64,000 nt of DNA from Pseudolabrys taiwanensis (GCF_003367395.1 NZ_CP031417.1:2976001-3040000); one strand, 5' to 3'; shown: positions 43,875-53,945, counted from the first letter of the stretch. Notes: generated by a model not told the origin, from the letters alone. Program-made: numbers and translations.

Positions 43875-45104
43875 ATGAATTACAACGAGTTTTTCAACGT
43901 TGCCCTCAATCAGCTGCGGGATGAAAGACGGTATCGCGTCTTCGCCGACCTGGAGCGGATCGCCGGCCGGTTCCCGCACGCTCTGTGGCATTCCCCCGAG
44001 GGCACCCGCGACGTCGTGATCTGGTGCTCCAACGATTACCTCGGCATGGCCCAGCACCCGAAGGTGATCGGCGCGATGGTCGAGACCGCGACGCGCATGG
44101 GCACCGGCGCCGGCGGCACCCGCAACATCGCCGGCACCAACCACCCGCTGGTCGAGCTGGAGCGCGAGCTCGCCGACCTGCACGGCAAGCCGGCCGCCCT
44201 CGTCTTCACCTCCGGCTACGTGTCGAACCAGACCGGCATCGCCACCATCGCCAAGCTGCTGCCGAACTGCCTGCTGCTGTCGGACGCGCTGAACCACAAT
44301 TCGATGATCGAGGGCATCCGCCAGTCCGGCTGTGAGCGCGTGATCTGGCGCCACAACGACGTCGCCCACCTCGAAGAGCTGCTGAAGGCGGCCGATCCGA
44401 AGCGGCCGAAGCTGATCGCGTTCGAGAGCCTCTATTCGATGGACGGCGACGTCGCGCCGGTGCACGCGATTTGCGATCTCGCCGACAAATACGGCGCCAT
44501 GACCTATTGCGACGAAGTGCACGCGGTCGGCATGTACGGCCCGCGCGGCGGCGGCATCTGCGAGCGCGACAAGGCGATGGATCGCGTCGACGTGCTGGAA
44601 GGCACGCTCGCCAAGGCCTTCGGCTGCCTCGGCGGATATATCGCCGGCTCGCGCGAGATGATCGACGCCGTGCGCTCCTATGCGCCGGGCTTCATCTTCA
44701 CCACCGCGCTGCCGCCGGCGATCTGCGCCGCGACCACCGCGGCCATCAAGCACTTGAAGAGCTCGAGCTGGGAGCGCGAGCGTCATCAGGACCGCGCCGC
44801 CCGCGTCAAGGCGGTGCTGAACGCCGCCGGCCTGCCGGTGATGCCGAGCGACACGCATATCGTGCCGGTGTTCGTCGGCGACCCGGAGAAGTGCAAGACC
44901 GCGAGCGACCTGCTGCTCAGCGAGCACGGCATCTACATCCAGCCGATCAACTATCCGACCGTGCCGCGCGGCGCGGAGCGGCTGCGCATCACGCCATCGC
45001 CCTATCACGACGACGCGCTGATCGACGGCTTGGCCGAAGCGCTGATCGACGTGTGGGAACGTCTCGGTCTGCCGCTCGGCCAGCGCGCCCTGGCCGCCGA
45101 GTAG
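43875..45104 (+). CDS. hemA: 5-aminolevulinate synthase
   Basis: The 409-residue PLP enzyme condenses glycine and succinyl-CoA to 5-aminolevulinate, the C4 route of alphaproteobacteria, first step of haem and bacteriochlorophyll synthesis. The PLP lysine is K247 in [16 protein letters not shown]; other blocks are [43 protein letters not shown] and [15 protein letters not shown] at 43872 offers two starts and the ATG at 43875 is preferred. The upstream FNR-type box implies oxygen control. Confidence 0.97.
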   Translation: MNYNEFFNVALNQLRDERRYRVFADLERIAGRFPHALWHSPEGTRDVVIWCSNDYLGMAQHPKVIGAMVETATRMGTGAGGTRNIAGTNHPLVELERELADLHGKPAALVFTSGYVSNQTGIATIAKLLPNCLLLSDALNHNSMIEGIRQSGCERVIWRHNDVAHLEELLKAADPKRPKLIAFESLYSMDGDVAPVHAICDLADKYGAMTYCDEVHAVGMYGPRGGGICERDKAMDRVDVLEGTLAKAFGCLGGYIAGSREMIDAVRSYAPGFIFTTALPPAICAATTAAIKHLKSSSWERERHQDRAARVKAVLNAAGLPVMPSDTHIVPVFVGDPEKCKTASDLLLSEHGIYIQPINYPTVPRGAERLRITPSPYHDDALIDGLAEALIDVWERLGLPLGQRALAAE

Positions 45105-45110
45105 GCTCAA

Positions 45111-46214
45111 TCAGTCCTGAAAGGACGGCGGCTCGCGCGTCGACGCGGGCGGCTTCGGCTTGCGCGCGATGCGGCGCGCCACCAGCGGCGCGGTCAGCGA
45201 GATCAGGAAGATGCGCACCACATGGTGCGCGCCGACATAAACGGGGTCGAGATGCAGCCCGAGCGCCAGCAGCATCATCGCGTCGACCGAGCCGGGCGCA
45301 TAAGCGATCATCACCTCGGCGGCGCGCATCGATAGCAGGCTCACCACGCCCGCGGCGAACACCGAAGCGATCGCGACCGACACCGCGAATGAGCCGAACG
45401 CGGCGCCGAGGTAATCCGTCAGCAGGCGCAGCGGCGTATTGGCGAAGCGGGCGCCGATGATGGCGCCGAGCACTAGCCCCGCCGCATTGGTGATCCACCA
45501 CGGCAACACGGCATGGATGAGCCCGGTGCCGTGCAGCACCGCGGATGTGATCATCGCGCCGAACAGCAGGCCGCCGGGCAGACGCAGCCGATGTGCGAGC
45601 CAGGCGCCGAACGCGCCGGCGGCGACCAGGATCGCGAGTTCATCGATGACGTGCAGCGTCAGTGGACCGGGATCGGGGCGGATGGCGGGACCGGCAAGCC
45701 CCGCCAAGGCGAGGCCGGTCGGCAGGCCGATCGCCACGATGACGACGCGCGTGCTCTGCACGATGGCGATCGCGCGCAAGTCGGCGCCGAGTTCGGCGCC
45801 GAGCACGAGCACTTGCGACATGGCCCCCGGCGCCGATGCCAGATAGGCGTTGGGTGTGGACCAGCCGTGCACCGCGCGGAGATAGGCCGTGCCGCCGAAG
45901 CTGACTGCCGTCATGCCGACGATCAACGCGGCGATGCTCAAGGGATAGCTCGCCATGCCGGTCAGCGTCTCCGGTGTTACCACCGCGCCAAGCGAGATGC
46001 CGAGCAGCACGAAGATCGTCCGCGCGAAAGGCGGCGGTATGCGCATCGGACGGCCGCTGAGAGCCGCGGCGGACACCGCGAGAATTGAGCCCGAGAGATA
46101 GCCGGCCGGCACGCCGACCAGCCCAAGCGTCATGCCGCCGACGGTGCCGATCGCAAGCGTCTCGGCGAGACGGAGTAAGGTCGTCCGGTAGTCGTGAGAT
46201 GACGGTGGAGACAA
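45111..46214 (-). CDS. AbrB-family membrane protein
   Basis: The protein has about ten hydrophobic segments in two homologous halves, each with the G-[AS]-x2-[GA]-P/GA-type motif of AbrB duplication proteins: GVPAGYLSGSILAVSAAALS with SAPGAMSQVLVLGAELGAD, and LPGGLLFGAMITSAVLHGTG with YAPGSVDAMMLLALGLHLDP. The family is linked to ammonia monooxygenase regulation by name only and is probably a transporter. The start is uncertain: TTG at 46214 gives 367 residues, while the frame is open to 46304 without a better codon. It converges on hemA. Confidence 0.8.
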   Translation of the reverse strand: MSPPSSHDYRTTLLRLAETLAIGTVGGMTLGLVGVPAGYLSGSILAVSAAALSGRPMRIPPPFARTIFVLLGISLGAVVTPETLTGMASYPLSIAALIVGMTAVSFGGTAYLRAVHGWSTPNAYLASAPGAMSQVLVLGAELGADLRAIAIVQSTRVVIVAIGLPTGLALAGLAGPAIRPDPGPLTLHVIDELAILVAAGAFGAWLAHRLRLPGGLLFGAMITSAVLHGTGLIHAVLPWWITNAAGLVLGAIIGARFANTPLRLLTDYLGAAFGSFAVSVAIASVFAAGVVSLLSMRAAEVMIAYAPGSVDAMMLLALGLHLDPVYVGAHHVVRIFLISLTAPLVARRIARKPKPPASTREPPSFQD

Positions 46215-46393
46215 GGCGGCGTGACTTTCGCGAGCGCCGCGGACGCAAAGCGCGCGATCCGCTCGACACCATCGATCAATGCCGCGCGCGCGAGACAAGG
46301 TCAATTGCGAATACCGACTGCTTGATCTGCGTCAACACGCCGCCGGCCCGTCAGGTGCTTGTTGCCAGCGGAACCACGGTTGAGGAGCGAGTC

Positions 46394-46870
46394 ATGTCCC
46401 CTGTTTGGAAGACAGCGATGACGGCGCTGACGCTGACCGCCGCCATCACCATCACGGCGCCCGCGGGCGCCGGCCCAGTACCCGGCAACCTTGCCACCCT
46501 GTCCGCGACGGCACCGCGCACGGTGACCGACGTGCGTTGGCGGGGCGGCGGCGCTGTCGCGGCCGGCATCGCCGCGGGTGTGATCACCGGCGCCATCATC
46601 GCCGGCTCGGCCAACTCCTACTACTACGGCCCCGGCCCTTATTATTACGGACCGGCATATTATTACGGGCCGAGCTATTACGTGCCGCCACCGTACTACG
46701 TGGCGCCGCCGTATTACGGCCCCCGGCGTTACTATTATTATCGCGAGCCGGTCTATGTCGCGCCGCCGTATTACGATTATGGGCCGCGCGGTGTGTATCG
46801 CGGGCCGCGCGGGCGCTGCTGGATCTCGACCGACAATCATCGCGGTTATGGCTACTGGGGCCCGTGCTGA
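46394..46870 (+). CDS. secreted Tyr/Pro/Gly-rich repeat protein (158 aa)
   Basis: GAGGAGCGAGTC precedes the ATG. An N-terminal signal peptide (WKTAMTALTLTAAITITAPA) ends near AGA-GP. A Gly/Ala-rich hydrophobic stretch follows (GGGAVAAGIAAGVITGAIIAG), then a tyrosine-rich region with repeats of YYYGP, PYYYGP, PPYYVAPPYYGP and a C-terminal CW...GYWGPC with two cysteines. Proteins of this kind are common in Rhizobiales as probable outer-surface or membrane-associated proteins, with no known function. The codon pattern (tat/tac runs) gives a local AT increase. Confidence 0.85.
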   Translation: MSPVWKTAMTALTLTAAITITAPAGAGPVPGNLATLSATAPRTVTDVRWRGGGAVAAGIAAGVITGAIIAGSANSYYYGPGPYYYGPAYYYGPSYYVPPPYYVAPPYYGPRRYYYYREPVYVAPPYYDYGPRGVYRGPRGRCWISTDNHRGYGYWGPC

Positions 46871-46875
46871 CGCCG

Positions 46876-49002
46876 TCAGAACAAGAGATCGCGCGTGAGC
46901 GTATCGAGATGACGCACGGCGCCGAAGGCGTCGTGCAAGGCCGCACGCTCGTCGCGCGATAGGCGTTTGACGGCAACCTTGTTGCCGGGCGGACGGCCGG
47001 CGCGGATATCCTCGAGTTGTTGCGCGAGAATGCGATCGAGAAAGACCGCCTGCGCCCGCGCAAGCGCATCGAGATCGTCGCCGCCGCCACGGCCGAGGTC
47101 GGCGACGGCGGCGAGCCGCGCGGGCGTCGCGCGCGCGAGCAGATGATGTTTGATCGCCAGCACGCGCGCGGTGGTGACGATGCCAAAGAGACCGGTCCTC
47201 TTTAAATCGATTCTGCCGTTTTCGGTGCGAAAGCCGCCGAACATGGTGGTGCCCGGTTCGACTTCGCCGGCGGCTTCGGCGAGCAGCTTGGCAAAAGCGG
47301 CATTGCCCGCGGCCGCGTCGAAAGCACCGCGCCAAATATCGTGGGCCAGCCGTTGGTCGCCATGCACGCCGGCAAGATCGAAAAAAATGTCGACGGACAA
47401 CAAGTCGGCCGGGTTGCTGCGCGTGATCCACTCGGCGATACGCAGGCGCCACGTCGCGCGCGAGCCGCGCCAGGCCGCGTTCTTGGCCATCACACCACCC
47501 TGGCAATAAGGCACGCCGACTTCATGCAAGATGTCGGCAACGATCGCGCCATAGACGGCGAACCAGCGATCGGCGGCGCCGTCGGGTTCGCCTTCGGCGA
47601 AGATCAGTGCATTGTCTTGATCCATGGCCAACAGGCTCTCGCCACGGCCGGCGGAACCGAGAACGCATAGCGCAAAGGCACAGGGCGCTGCATCGTTGCC
47701 CGCCTCGACCATACGCCGTTCCGCAAGGACACCGGCGCGGCGCGTCAACGCGCCGAGTTCACGCGAGATGACAGCGGCGATTTCGCGCGCGCTCACGCCT
47801 TCCGCTGCGAGGCTCTCGGCCGCGTGCGGCAGCAATGCCCAGGCGGCAGCCAAAGCCGGGACATCGTCGGCCTGATCGATCGCGTCGCCAAGAACGGTCG
47901 CTTCCTGCGCGCGCAGGCGCAGGAGATCGCGCGCGCTGACGATGCCGCAAAGCGCGCCATCGTCGTTCTCGACGCCAAGATGGCGCAGCTTCAGCCGGCT
48001 CATGCGGCCGAGCGCACGGTAGACGAAGGCATCCGCCGGCACAGTCACCAGCGGTTTACCCGCGTAGGCGGCAACGGGCCAGTCCAGCGCCTCTTTGCCA
48101 TGCTCCGCCAGGGCGCGCAGCACATCGCGCTCGGTGACGATTGCGGCATCGCGCGCGACGAGCCCTGGCGTATCGGGTGGCGTCACCAGCAGCGACGAGA
48201 TCTTCGCCTGCGCCATGCGTTGCAAGGCCGCGCTCAGCGGCACGTCCGCTGCAATCGTCTGCGGCGGGGCGCTCATCACGTCGGCAATACGATGACGATA
48301 GGGATAAGTGTCGATGCGCGCGAAGATGCGTTCCTCATGCGCCCGCGGGCTCGTCACCGGCTCCTCCCAGCCGGCCCGATGCTGATCTTCAAGCACCGTG
48401 CTCAAGGCAAGGCACGCATTCTCGGCTTCGGCCAGGGTGCGGATATTGCCTTCACGCAGCTTCGGCAGCAGCGCCAGAAAGATCATGCCGGTGAGCACCG
48501 CATCGGCGACCGCGGAATGACGGTTCTCGACGGCGATGCCGAGCCAGCTCGCCAAATGTTCAAGCGTATAACCGCCGAGATGCGGCTCGGCGACTTGCGC
48601 CAGAAGCCGCGTGTCGAGCGTGCGCGGCGGCATCCAAGGCAGGCCCGCGCGCTGGCATTCGCGCTTGAGCACGGCAAGATCGAAGCCGAGCGTATGGCCG
48701 ATCACTATGGTTCCGGACATCGCGGCAGCGAAAGCCGGCCACGCGGCCGCGATAGACGGCGCGGCGGCGACCATCGCGTCGTCGATATGATGGATATCCG
48801 TTGCCGCCTTCGGGATCGGCTCGCCCGGATTGACGAGACTGCGCAACGGGGCGTCTTCCACAAGCGCGCCGCTCTTCAGCGGCACCATCGCCATCTCGAC
48901 GATGCGCGCCTTGGCCGGATCGAGCCCGGTCGTCTCGCTGTCGAGGACAAGCGCCTCAAGCGCGATCAGCGGGGTCGCATTCCGGATCGTGCCTGTCGCC
49001 AT
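46876..49002 (-). CDS. DnaQ-like exonuclease, CBS pair and DUF294 nucleotidyltransferase fusion
   Basis: The 708-residue protein joins three modules. Residues about 14 to 185 form a DEDDh 3'-5' exonuclease (D21-S-E23, GHTLGFDLAVLK, NRHSAVADAVLTG). Residues about 235 to 370 form a CBS pair (IADVMSAPPQTIAADVPLSA, and HLGVENDDGALCGIVSARDL). The rest is the DUF294 nucleotidyltransferase (LGSAGRGESLLAMDQDNALI with the G-S...D-x-D metal motif) and its C-terminal domain. DUF294 proteins are often encoded beside acetate-type symporters and may sense a small ligand through CBS; the exonuclease fused here is unusual to my knowledge. It is next to the CrbS-type kinase cluster, on the opposite strand. 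Confidence 0.88.
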   Translation of the reverse strand: MATGTIRNATPLIALEALVLDSETTGLDPAKARIVEMAMVPLKSGALVEDAPLRSLVNPGEPIPKAATDIHHIDDAMVAAAPSIAAAWPAFAAAMSGTIVIGHTLGFDLAVLKRECQRAGLPWMPPRTLDTRLLAQVAEPHLGGYTLEHLASWLGIAVENRHSAVADAVLTGMIFLALLPKLREGNIRTLAEAENACLALSTVLEDQHRAGWEEPVTSPRAHEERIFARIDTYPYRHRIADVMSAPPQTIAADVPLSAALQRMAQAKISSLLVTPPDTPGLVARDAAIVTERDVLRALAEHGKEALDWPVAAYAGKPLVTVPADAFVYRALGRMSRLKLRHLGVENDDGALCGIVSARDLLRLRAQEATVLGDAIDQADDVPALAAAWALLPHAAESLAAEGVSAREIAAVISRELGALTRRAGVLAERRMVEAGNDAAPCAFALCVLGSAGRGESLLAMDQDNALIFAEGEPDGAADRWFAVYGAIVADILHEVGVPYCQGGVMAKNAAWRGSRATWRLRIAEWITRSNPADLLSVDIFFDLAGVHGDQRLAHDIWRGAFDAAAGNAAFAKLLAEAAGEVEPGTTMFGGFRTENGRIDLKRTGLFGIVTTARVLAIKHHLLARATPARLAAVADLGRGGGDDLDALARAQAVFLDRILAQQLEDIRAGRPPGNKVAVKRLSRDERAALHDAFGAVRHLDTLTRDLLF

Positions 49003-49027
49003 TCGCCCCCCGGCAAGACCTCAGCCA

Positions 49028-49630
49028 TCAGACAAGCGCTGCAACCACCGCCGGCACATCCGCGCGACGCACGAAGGCATCGTGCACGTGGCACAGGTTG
49101 GTCCGCAGATAATTATGGATGGTCGGCACGTCCTTGCCCTTGAGCTTCTCGTGGATCGGCATGGCCTCGACGTAGCGGTCGAGATAGCGCGCCGGGACGT
49201 CCATCACCCGCTTCACAGGATGCAGCCCGATCGATGCAAGATCGTGCTCCAGCGTCTGACGCAAATGCGCCCACGCCTCCGCGTCGAAGGCAGCCGGCAT
49301 TCGATACCGATCGAACGCCGCAAGCGCCGCGGCGTTCACGCCGCGCAGCATGGCTTCACGCCTGTCACCGGCAGCGGGACGCAATACGCCGTCGACCGTT
49401 TCAGCCACCATGGCCAACGTCGCTGGATAGGCGGCCCACCGCGCCTTCTCGATCTCGGCCAGGAACGCCGGCTCATCGAACAGCAGGTTGCCGTAGGGGC
49501 CGGCGCGGGCGCGCGAATATTCGTAGAGGCCTTTCTGCGCCAGGAACGCCGCCTGCTGATCGAGGAAATCGACGAGCGTCTCTCGCCCGGAAATCCGCGC
49601 CTCGCGGCGGAACAGATCGAAAAAGCCCAT
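49028..49630 (-). CDS. conserved hypothetical protein upstream of the DUF294 gene (200 aa)
   Basis: The protein begins MGFFDLFRREARISGRETLV and is largely helical and soluble, with DFLDQQAAFLAQKGLYEYSR and a basic-aromatic middle. I do not recognise the domain, but proteins of this sort accompany DUF294 and symporter genes in related clusters as I recall. The start at 49630 is the first ATG giving a compact N-terminus; an upstream open extension of 32 residues has the look of intergenic sequence. It is 25 bases upstream of the DUF294 gene and probably cotranscribed with it. Confidence 0.75.
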   Translation of the reverse strand: MGFFDLFRREARISGRETLVDFLDQQAAFLAQKGLYEYSRARAGPYGNLLFDEPAFLAEIEKARWAAYPATLAMVAETVDGVLRPAAGDRREAMLRGVNAAALAAFDRYRMPAAFDAEAWAHLRQTLEHDLASIGLHPVKRVMDVPARYLDRYVEAMPIHEKLKGKDVPTIHNYLRTNLCHVHDAFVRRADVPAVVAALV

Positions 49631-49820
49631 GACCCCTCGTTTCCCCCTGGTCGCGGCTTGGCTGCCGTTCTTTGGCGGCGATCCTAGCCCAGCCGGGCTG
49701 GCCGGTCGCTTTTTTTGAGGTCGCACCTACGGATAGCGCGCAATAGACGGAGAAACGGCGTATATGGTCTAAAGTCGTATCGTACCCAGACCGGGCCGGT
49801 CGGCCCGTACCGGAGTGTGT

Positions 49821-52800
49821 ATGCTGCAAGGCTGGGTCGTCATCGCGGTGGCGCTTGCCTATATCGGCCTCTTGTTCCTCGTCGCGAGTTACGGAGACCG
49901 GACGCGCCGGCTCGGCCGCGCCGGCCGCAGCCGGTTGCTGATCTACCCGCTGTCGCTGGCGATCTACTGCACGTCCTGGACCTTCTTCGGTTCCGTCGGC
50001 TCGTCCTCGCGCACCGGCTACGACTTCCTCACCATCTATATCGGCCCGGTGCTGATGGTCGGGCTGTTCTCGCCGCTGATCATCCGCGTCGTCCGCCTCG
50101 CCAAGGCGCAGAACATCACCTCGATCGCCGATTTCATCGCCGCCCGCTACGGCAAGGGCCAGGCGGTCGCCGCCATCGTCGCGCTGATCTCGATCGTCGG
50201 CACCATTCCCTACATCGCGCTGCAGCTCAAAGCGGTGTCGGCCTCGCTCGAGACGATCCTGGCCCACGTCGATCCCGGCAGCAATCTGGCGAGCCCCCTG
50301 CTCGGCGACATCGCGCTGTTCGTCGCGCTGTCGATGGCGACCTTCGCCGTGCTGTTCGGCACGCGCCACATCGACGCGACCGAGCACCAGGACGGCCTGA
50401 TGCTGGCGGTGGCGGCGGAATCGATGGTGAAGCTGTTCGCCTTCCTCGCCGTCGGCACCTTCGTGACGTTCTGGATGTTCGGCGGCCCGAACGCGCTGAT
50501 CGAAGCGGCGGCGGCGCATCCGACCACGGCCGCGGTGTTCACGCGCGCGCCCGCGCTCGACGCGCTGATCGTCACGACGCTCTTGTCCTTCGTCGCGATC
50601 CTGCTGTTGCCGCGACAATTCCATGTGGCGGTGGTCGAGAACAACAACGAAGGCGAGATCAAGCGCGCCGCCTGGCTGTTCCCCGTCTATCTGGTGCTGA
50701 TCAACCTGTTCGTGGTGCCGATCGCCATCGCCGGCCTGCTCACGTTCCAGCCGGGCGCGGTCGACAGCGACATGTTCGTGCTGGCGCTGCCGCTGCACAT
50801 GGGCTCCAGCATCTTCACCATCGCGGCCTTCGTCGGCGGGCTGTCCGCCGCGACCGCCATGGTGATCGTCGAATCCGTGGCGCTGTCGATCATGATCTCG
50901 AACGACATCGTCATGCCCTTGGTGCTGCAACGGCGCGGCACCCTCGTCACCGGCAACGCCAATGTCGGCTCGGTGCTGCTGTCGGTGCGGCGCGTCGCGA
51001 TCTTCGGCATCCTGCTGCTGGCGTATCTTTATTACCGCTCGGCCGGCGATGCGCAGCTGGCCTCCATCGGCCTGCTCGCCTTCGCCGCGGTGGCGCAGCT
51101 CGCGCCCGCCTTCTTCGGCGGCCTGTTCTGGCGCCGCGCCACGGCCGGCGGTGCCATCGCCGGCATGAGCGCCGGCATTCTCGTCTGGGGCTACACGCTG
51201 CTGCTGCCGACCTTCGCCGACATTGGGGTTCTCGGGCAGCACTTCCTGACGGATGGACCGTGGGACATCGCGATCCTGCGGCCGCAACATCTGTTCGGCC
51301 TCGAGGCGGCGCCGCTCGTGCACGGCGTCGTGTGGAGCCTGACGATCAACATCCTGCTCTACATCGGCGTGTCGCTGCGGCGCGAGCCGTCGTCGATCGA
51401 GCGCCTGCAGGCCAACACCTTCGCGCCCTCCGATCTCGCGCCGATCAGCCCGAGCTTCCGGCTGTGGCGCTCCTCGGTGACGGTGGAGGAGCTGACCACG
51501 ACCGTGGCGCGCTATCTCGGCGACGAGCGCACCAGCGCCGCGTTCGAGACCTTCGCGGCAACGCATCGCATCAGTCTCGAGCCGAAGGACGAGGCCGACT
51601 TCCGCCTGATCCGCCATGCCGAGCACATCCTGGCCTCGGCCATCGGCGCCGCCTCCTCGCGGCTGGTGCTGTCGCTGGTGCTGCGCAAGCGGACGGTCTC
51701 GACCAAGGCCGCGCTCAAGCTGCTCGACGACGCCAATGCGGCGATCCAATACAACCGCGAAATCCTGCAAACCGCGCTCGACCACGTGCGGCAGGGCATC
51801 GCCGTCTTCGACAAGGACTTGCAGCTCATCTGCTGGAACCGGCAGTTCGGCGAAATCCTCGATCTGCCGCCGAGCCTCATCCGCTCCGGCATCGGCCTTG
51901 CCGAGATCCTGCGCTTCAACGGCACGCGCGGCGGCGTGGCGCCGGAGCGCCTCGGCGCCTTCGTCACCGAGCAGATCGAACGCTATATCTCCGTCAACGA
52001 GCCGTTCCTCGAGCGCTTCGCCGAGCCGGGCACGGTGATCGAGGTGCGCGCCAACCACATGCCGGACGGCGGCACCGTCACCACCTTCACCGACATCACC
52101 GCCAGCGTCGAAGCCGCCGAAGCGCTCGAACGCTCCAACGAAACGCTGGAGCGGCGCGTGCGCGAGCGCACCGAAGAACTGACGCGGCTGAACGAGGCGC
52201 TGGCGCTGGCCAAGGGCGACGCCGAGGCGGCCAACATTTCCAAGACCAAGTTCCTGGCCGCGGCAAGCCACGACATCCTGCAGCCGCTCAACGCCGCGCG
52301 GCTTTACGTGACGAGCCTGATCGAGCGCGGCACCGGCCGCGACGACAACCGGCTGGTCGACAATATCGACGCCTCGCTCGAGGCCGTCGAGGACATTCTC
52401 GGCGCGCTGCTCGACATGTCGCGGCTCGACACCGGCGCCTTGCGCCCGGAATTCGCCAGCTTCCGCATCGACGAATTGATGCGCCAGATCGAGCTCGAAT
52501 TCGCGCCGCTCGCCGCCGCCAAGGGCATCGCGCTCGTCTATGTGCCGTGCGGCCTCGTCGTGCGTTCCGATCGCAGGCTGCTGCGCCGCCTGGTGCAGAA
52601 CCTCGTCTCCAACGCGATCAAATACACGCCCGCCGGTCGCGTCCTGCTCGGCTGCCGGCGGCGCGGCGACAGCCTGCGCATCGACGTCTACGACACCGGC
52701 CTCGGCATCCCGCAGGAGAAGCTGCGCGACATCTTCATCGAATTCCACCGTCTCGATCAGGGCGCGAGGATCGCGCGCGGCCTCGGCCTCGGCCTGTCGA

Positions 52801-53336
52801 TCGTCGAACGCATCGCCCGCGTGCTCGGCTCCGACGTCGAGGTGCGTTCGGTCCTTGGCCGCGGTTCGCATTTCTCGGTCGCCGTGCCGCGTTCCAATGC
52901 GGCACCCATCGACATGCCGGCGCGCGAACACACGCGCGTCGATCCGGCGCATCTGGCCGGCACCACGGCGCTCTGCATCGACAACGAGCCGGCGGTGCTC
53001 GACGGCATGGAGACGCTGCTGCGCGGCTGGGGCTGCGACGTGATCAAGGCGCCGAGCCTGGAAGAGGCGCTCGAAGCCGTGTCGAAGAGCCCAACGCCGC
53101 CGAACGGCCTGCTGGTCGACTATCATCTCGATCAGGGCACCGGCATCGAGGCGATCTCGGCGCTGCGCGCGCATTGCGGCGATCTGCCGGCGATCCTCAT
53201 CACCGCCGACCGCTCGCCGGCCGTGCGCGAGCAAGCGCGCGAAGACGATATCCAGCTGCTCAACAAGCCGCTGAAGCCGGCCGCCTTGCGCGCCCTGCTG
53301 GCGCAATGGCGCGTGCTGCGCGCCGCGGCGGAGTGA
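49821..53336 (+). CDS. crbS: CrbS-like hybrid histidine kinase with sodium/solute symporter domain
   Basis: The 1171-residue protein has an N-terminal sodium/solute symporter domain of about 13 helices (1 to about 500), a PAS domain (about 640 to 760), a coiled coil, a HisKA domain with phospho-acceptor His817 (AAASHDILQPLNAARLY), an ATPase domain (LVQNLVSNAIKYTP, DTGLGIP, GLGLGLSIVERIA), and a receiver with Asp1100 (LLVDYHLDQG). This is the CrbS/MxtR class that controls acetate use and the acetate switch. GGAG five bases before the ATG at 49821 sets the start. Its partner regulator is encoded at 53946. Confidence 0.92.
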   Translation: MLQGWVVIAVALAYIGLLFLVASYGDRTRRLGRAGRSRLLIYPLSLAIYCTSWTFFGSVGSSSRTGYDFLTIYIGPVLMVGLFSPLIIRVVRLAKAQNITSIADFIAARYGKGQAVAAIVALISIVGTIPYIALQLKAVSASLETILAHVDPGSNLASPLLGDIALFVALSMATFAVLFGTRHIDATEHQDGLMLAVAAESMVKLFAFLAVGTFVTFWMFGGPNALIEAAAAHPTTAAVFTRAPALDALIVTTLLSFVAILLLPRQFHVAVVENNNEGEIKRAAWLFPVYLVLINLFVVPIAIAGLLTFQPGAVDSDMFVLALPLHMGSSIFTIAAFVGGLSAATAMVIVESVALSIMISNDIVMPLVLQRRGTLVTGNANVGSVLLSVRRVAIFGILLLAYLYYRSAGDAQLASIGLLAFAAVAQLAPAFFGGLFWRRATAGGAIAGMSAGILVWGYTLLLPTFADIGVLGQHFLTDGPWDIAILRPQHLFGLEAAPLVHGVVWSLTINILLYIGVSLRREPSSIERLQANTFAPSDLAPISPSFRLWRSSVTVEELTTTVARYLGDERTSAAFETFAATHRISLEPKDEADFRLIRHAEHILASAIGAASSRLVLSLVLRKRTVSTKAALKLLDDANAAIQYNREILQTALDHVRQGIAVFDKDLQLICWNRQFGEILDLPPSLIRSGIGLAEILRFNGTRGGVAPERLGAFVTEQIERYISVNEPFLERFAEPGTVIEVRANHMPDGGTVTTFTDITASVEAAEALERSNETLERRVRERTEELTRLNEALALAKGDAEAANISKTKFLAAASHDILQPLNAARLYVTSLIERGTGRDDNRLVDNIDASLEAVEDILGALLDMSRLDTGALRPEFASFRIDELMRQIELEFAPLAAAKGIALVYVPCGLVVRSDRRLLRRLVQNLVSNAIKYTPAGRVLLGCRRRGDSLRIDVYDTGLGIPQEKLRDIFIEFHRLDQGARIARGLGLGLSIVERIARVLGSDVEVRSVLGRGSHFSVAVPRSNAAPIDMPAREHTRVDPAHLAGTTALCIDNEPAVLDGMETLLRGWGCDVIKAPSLEEALEAVSKSPTPPNGLLVDYHLDQGTGIEAISALRAHCGDLPAILITADRSPAVREQAREDDIQLLNKPLKPAALRALLAQWRVLRAAAE

Positions 53337-53416
53337 AATTCGAGCGGCCTCGTCGGGTGCGCAAAGGCGTGCGCCCGCACGCCGCGCGCACGCGCCGATT
53401 TCGGCGCTGTGGCGCG

Positions 53417-53647
53417 CTAGGACTCCTGAACGCGTCCGATGGTGTAGCCGTCCAGCGTGCCGAGTTTGAGCACGACGGCGCTCAGCATTTCCTTTGGGCA
53501 CATGATCAATGCCCCATCGGGCCGTTTATGGACCTCGACGTCGAACTCCTGCTTCAACGCCTTGCGGAGATGATAGAGCGCGTTGCCGTATTGGGCGCCG
53601 GCCGGGAAGTTGACCTCGACACTCGACGGATTGTCTTGTTCTTCCAT
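53417..53647 (-). CDS. small conserved hypothetical protein (76 aa)
   Basis: The protein reads MEEQDNPSSVEVNFPAGAQY, then GNALYHLRKALKQEFDVEVH and ends KLGTLDGYTIGRVQES. An alpha/beta pattern with a helix and two or three strands is visible, with no known domain. It lies between the convergent ends of the kinase gene and the response regulator region, on the minus strand. Amino-acid composition is normal, so it is probably real. Confidence 0.6.
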   Translation of the reverse strand: MEEQDNPSSVEVNFPAGAQYGNALYHLRKALKQEFDVEVHKRPDGALIMCPKEMLSAVVLKLGTLDGYTIGRVQES

Positions 53648-53811
53648 AGGGCTCTATCTCGTCAAACCAGATTTCGATAACACGCCGCGTTCGCGGGCTT
53701 GTTCATGTCCAGGGTGCGCGCAGCGAAGCGCCCGCGTCCGACCACGTCCCATGTGATGCGGCAGGCGGGCCCGGCGCGCAAGCGCGCGTAATGCCGGCGG
53801 CAGAGTGAGCT

Positions 53812-53942
53812 TTCTTATCCCTCCCCTGAAAGGGGAGGGTCCGGCGCGAAGCGCCGGGGGTGGGGTCAGATCGAAGCACGGCTCTCCCCCACCCGGCTCG
53901 CTTCGCTCGCCACCCTCCCCGCAAGCGGGGAGGGATAAGAAC
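53812..53942. repeat. long palindromic repeat (TTCTTATCCCTCCC type)
   Basis: A unit of 131 bases begins TTCTTATCCCTCCCC and ends GGGGAGGGATAAGAA, a perfect 15-base match of the two ends. Inside are hairpins CCTGAAAGG, CCGGCGCGAAGCGCCGG, GGCTCGCTTCGCTCGCC and CCCCGCAAGCGGGG. It ends three bases before the response regulator stop codon, so it could act as its 3' hairpin. Confidence 0.9.
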
Positions 53943-53945
53943 GGC

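Noticed and set aside
49473..53680. Frames of 1342 (minus) and 1321 (plus) residues overlapping the crbS gene
   Set aside because: Their length exceeds the real gene but they only reflect few stop codons in GC-rich DNA. The 1171-residue kinase has every domain motif in order.
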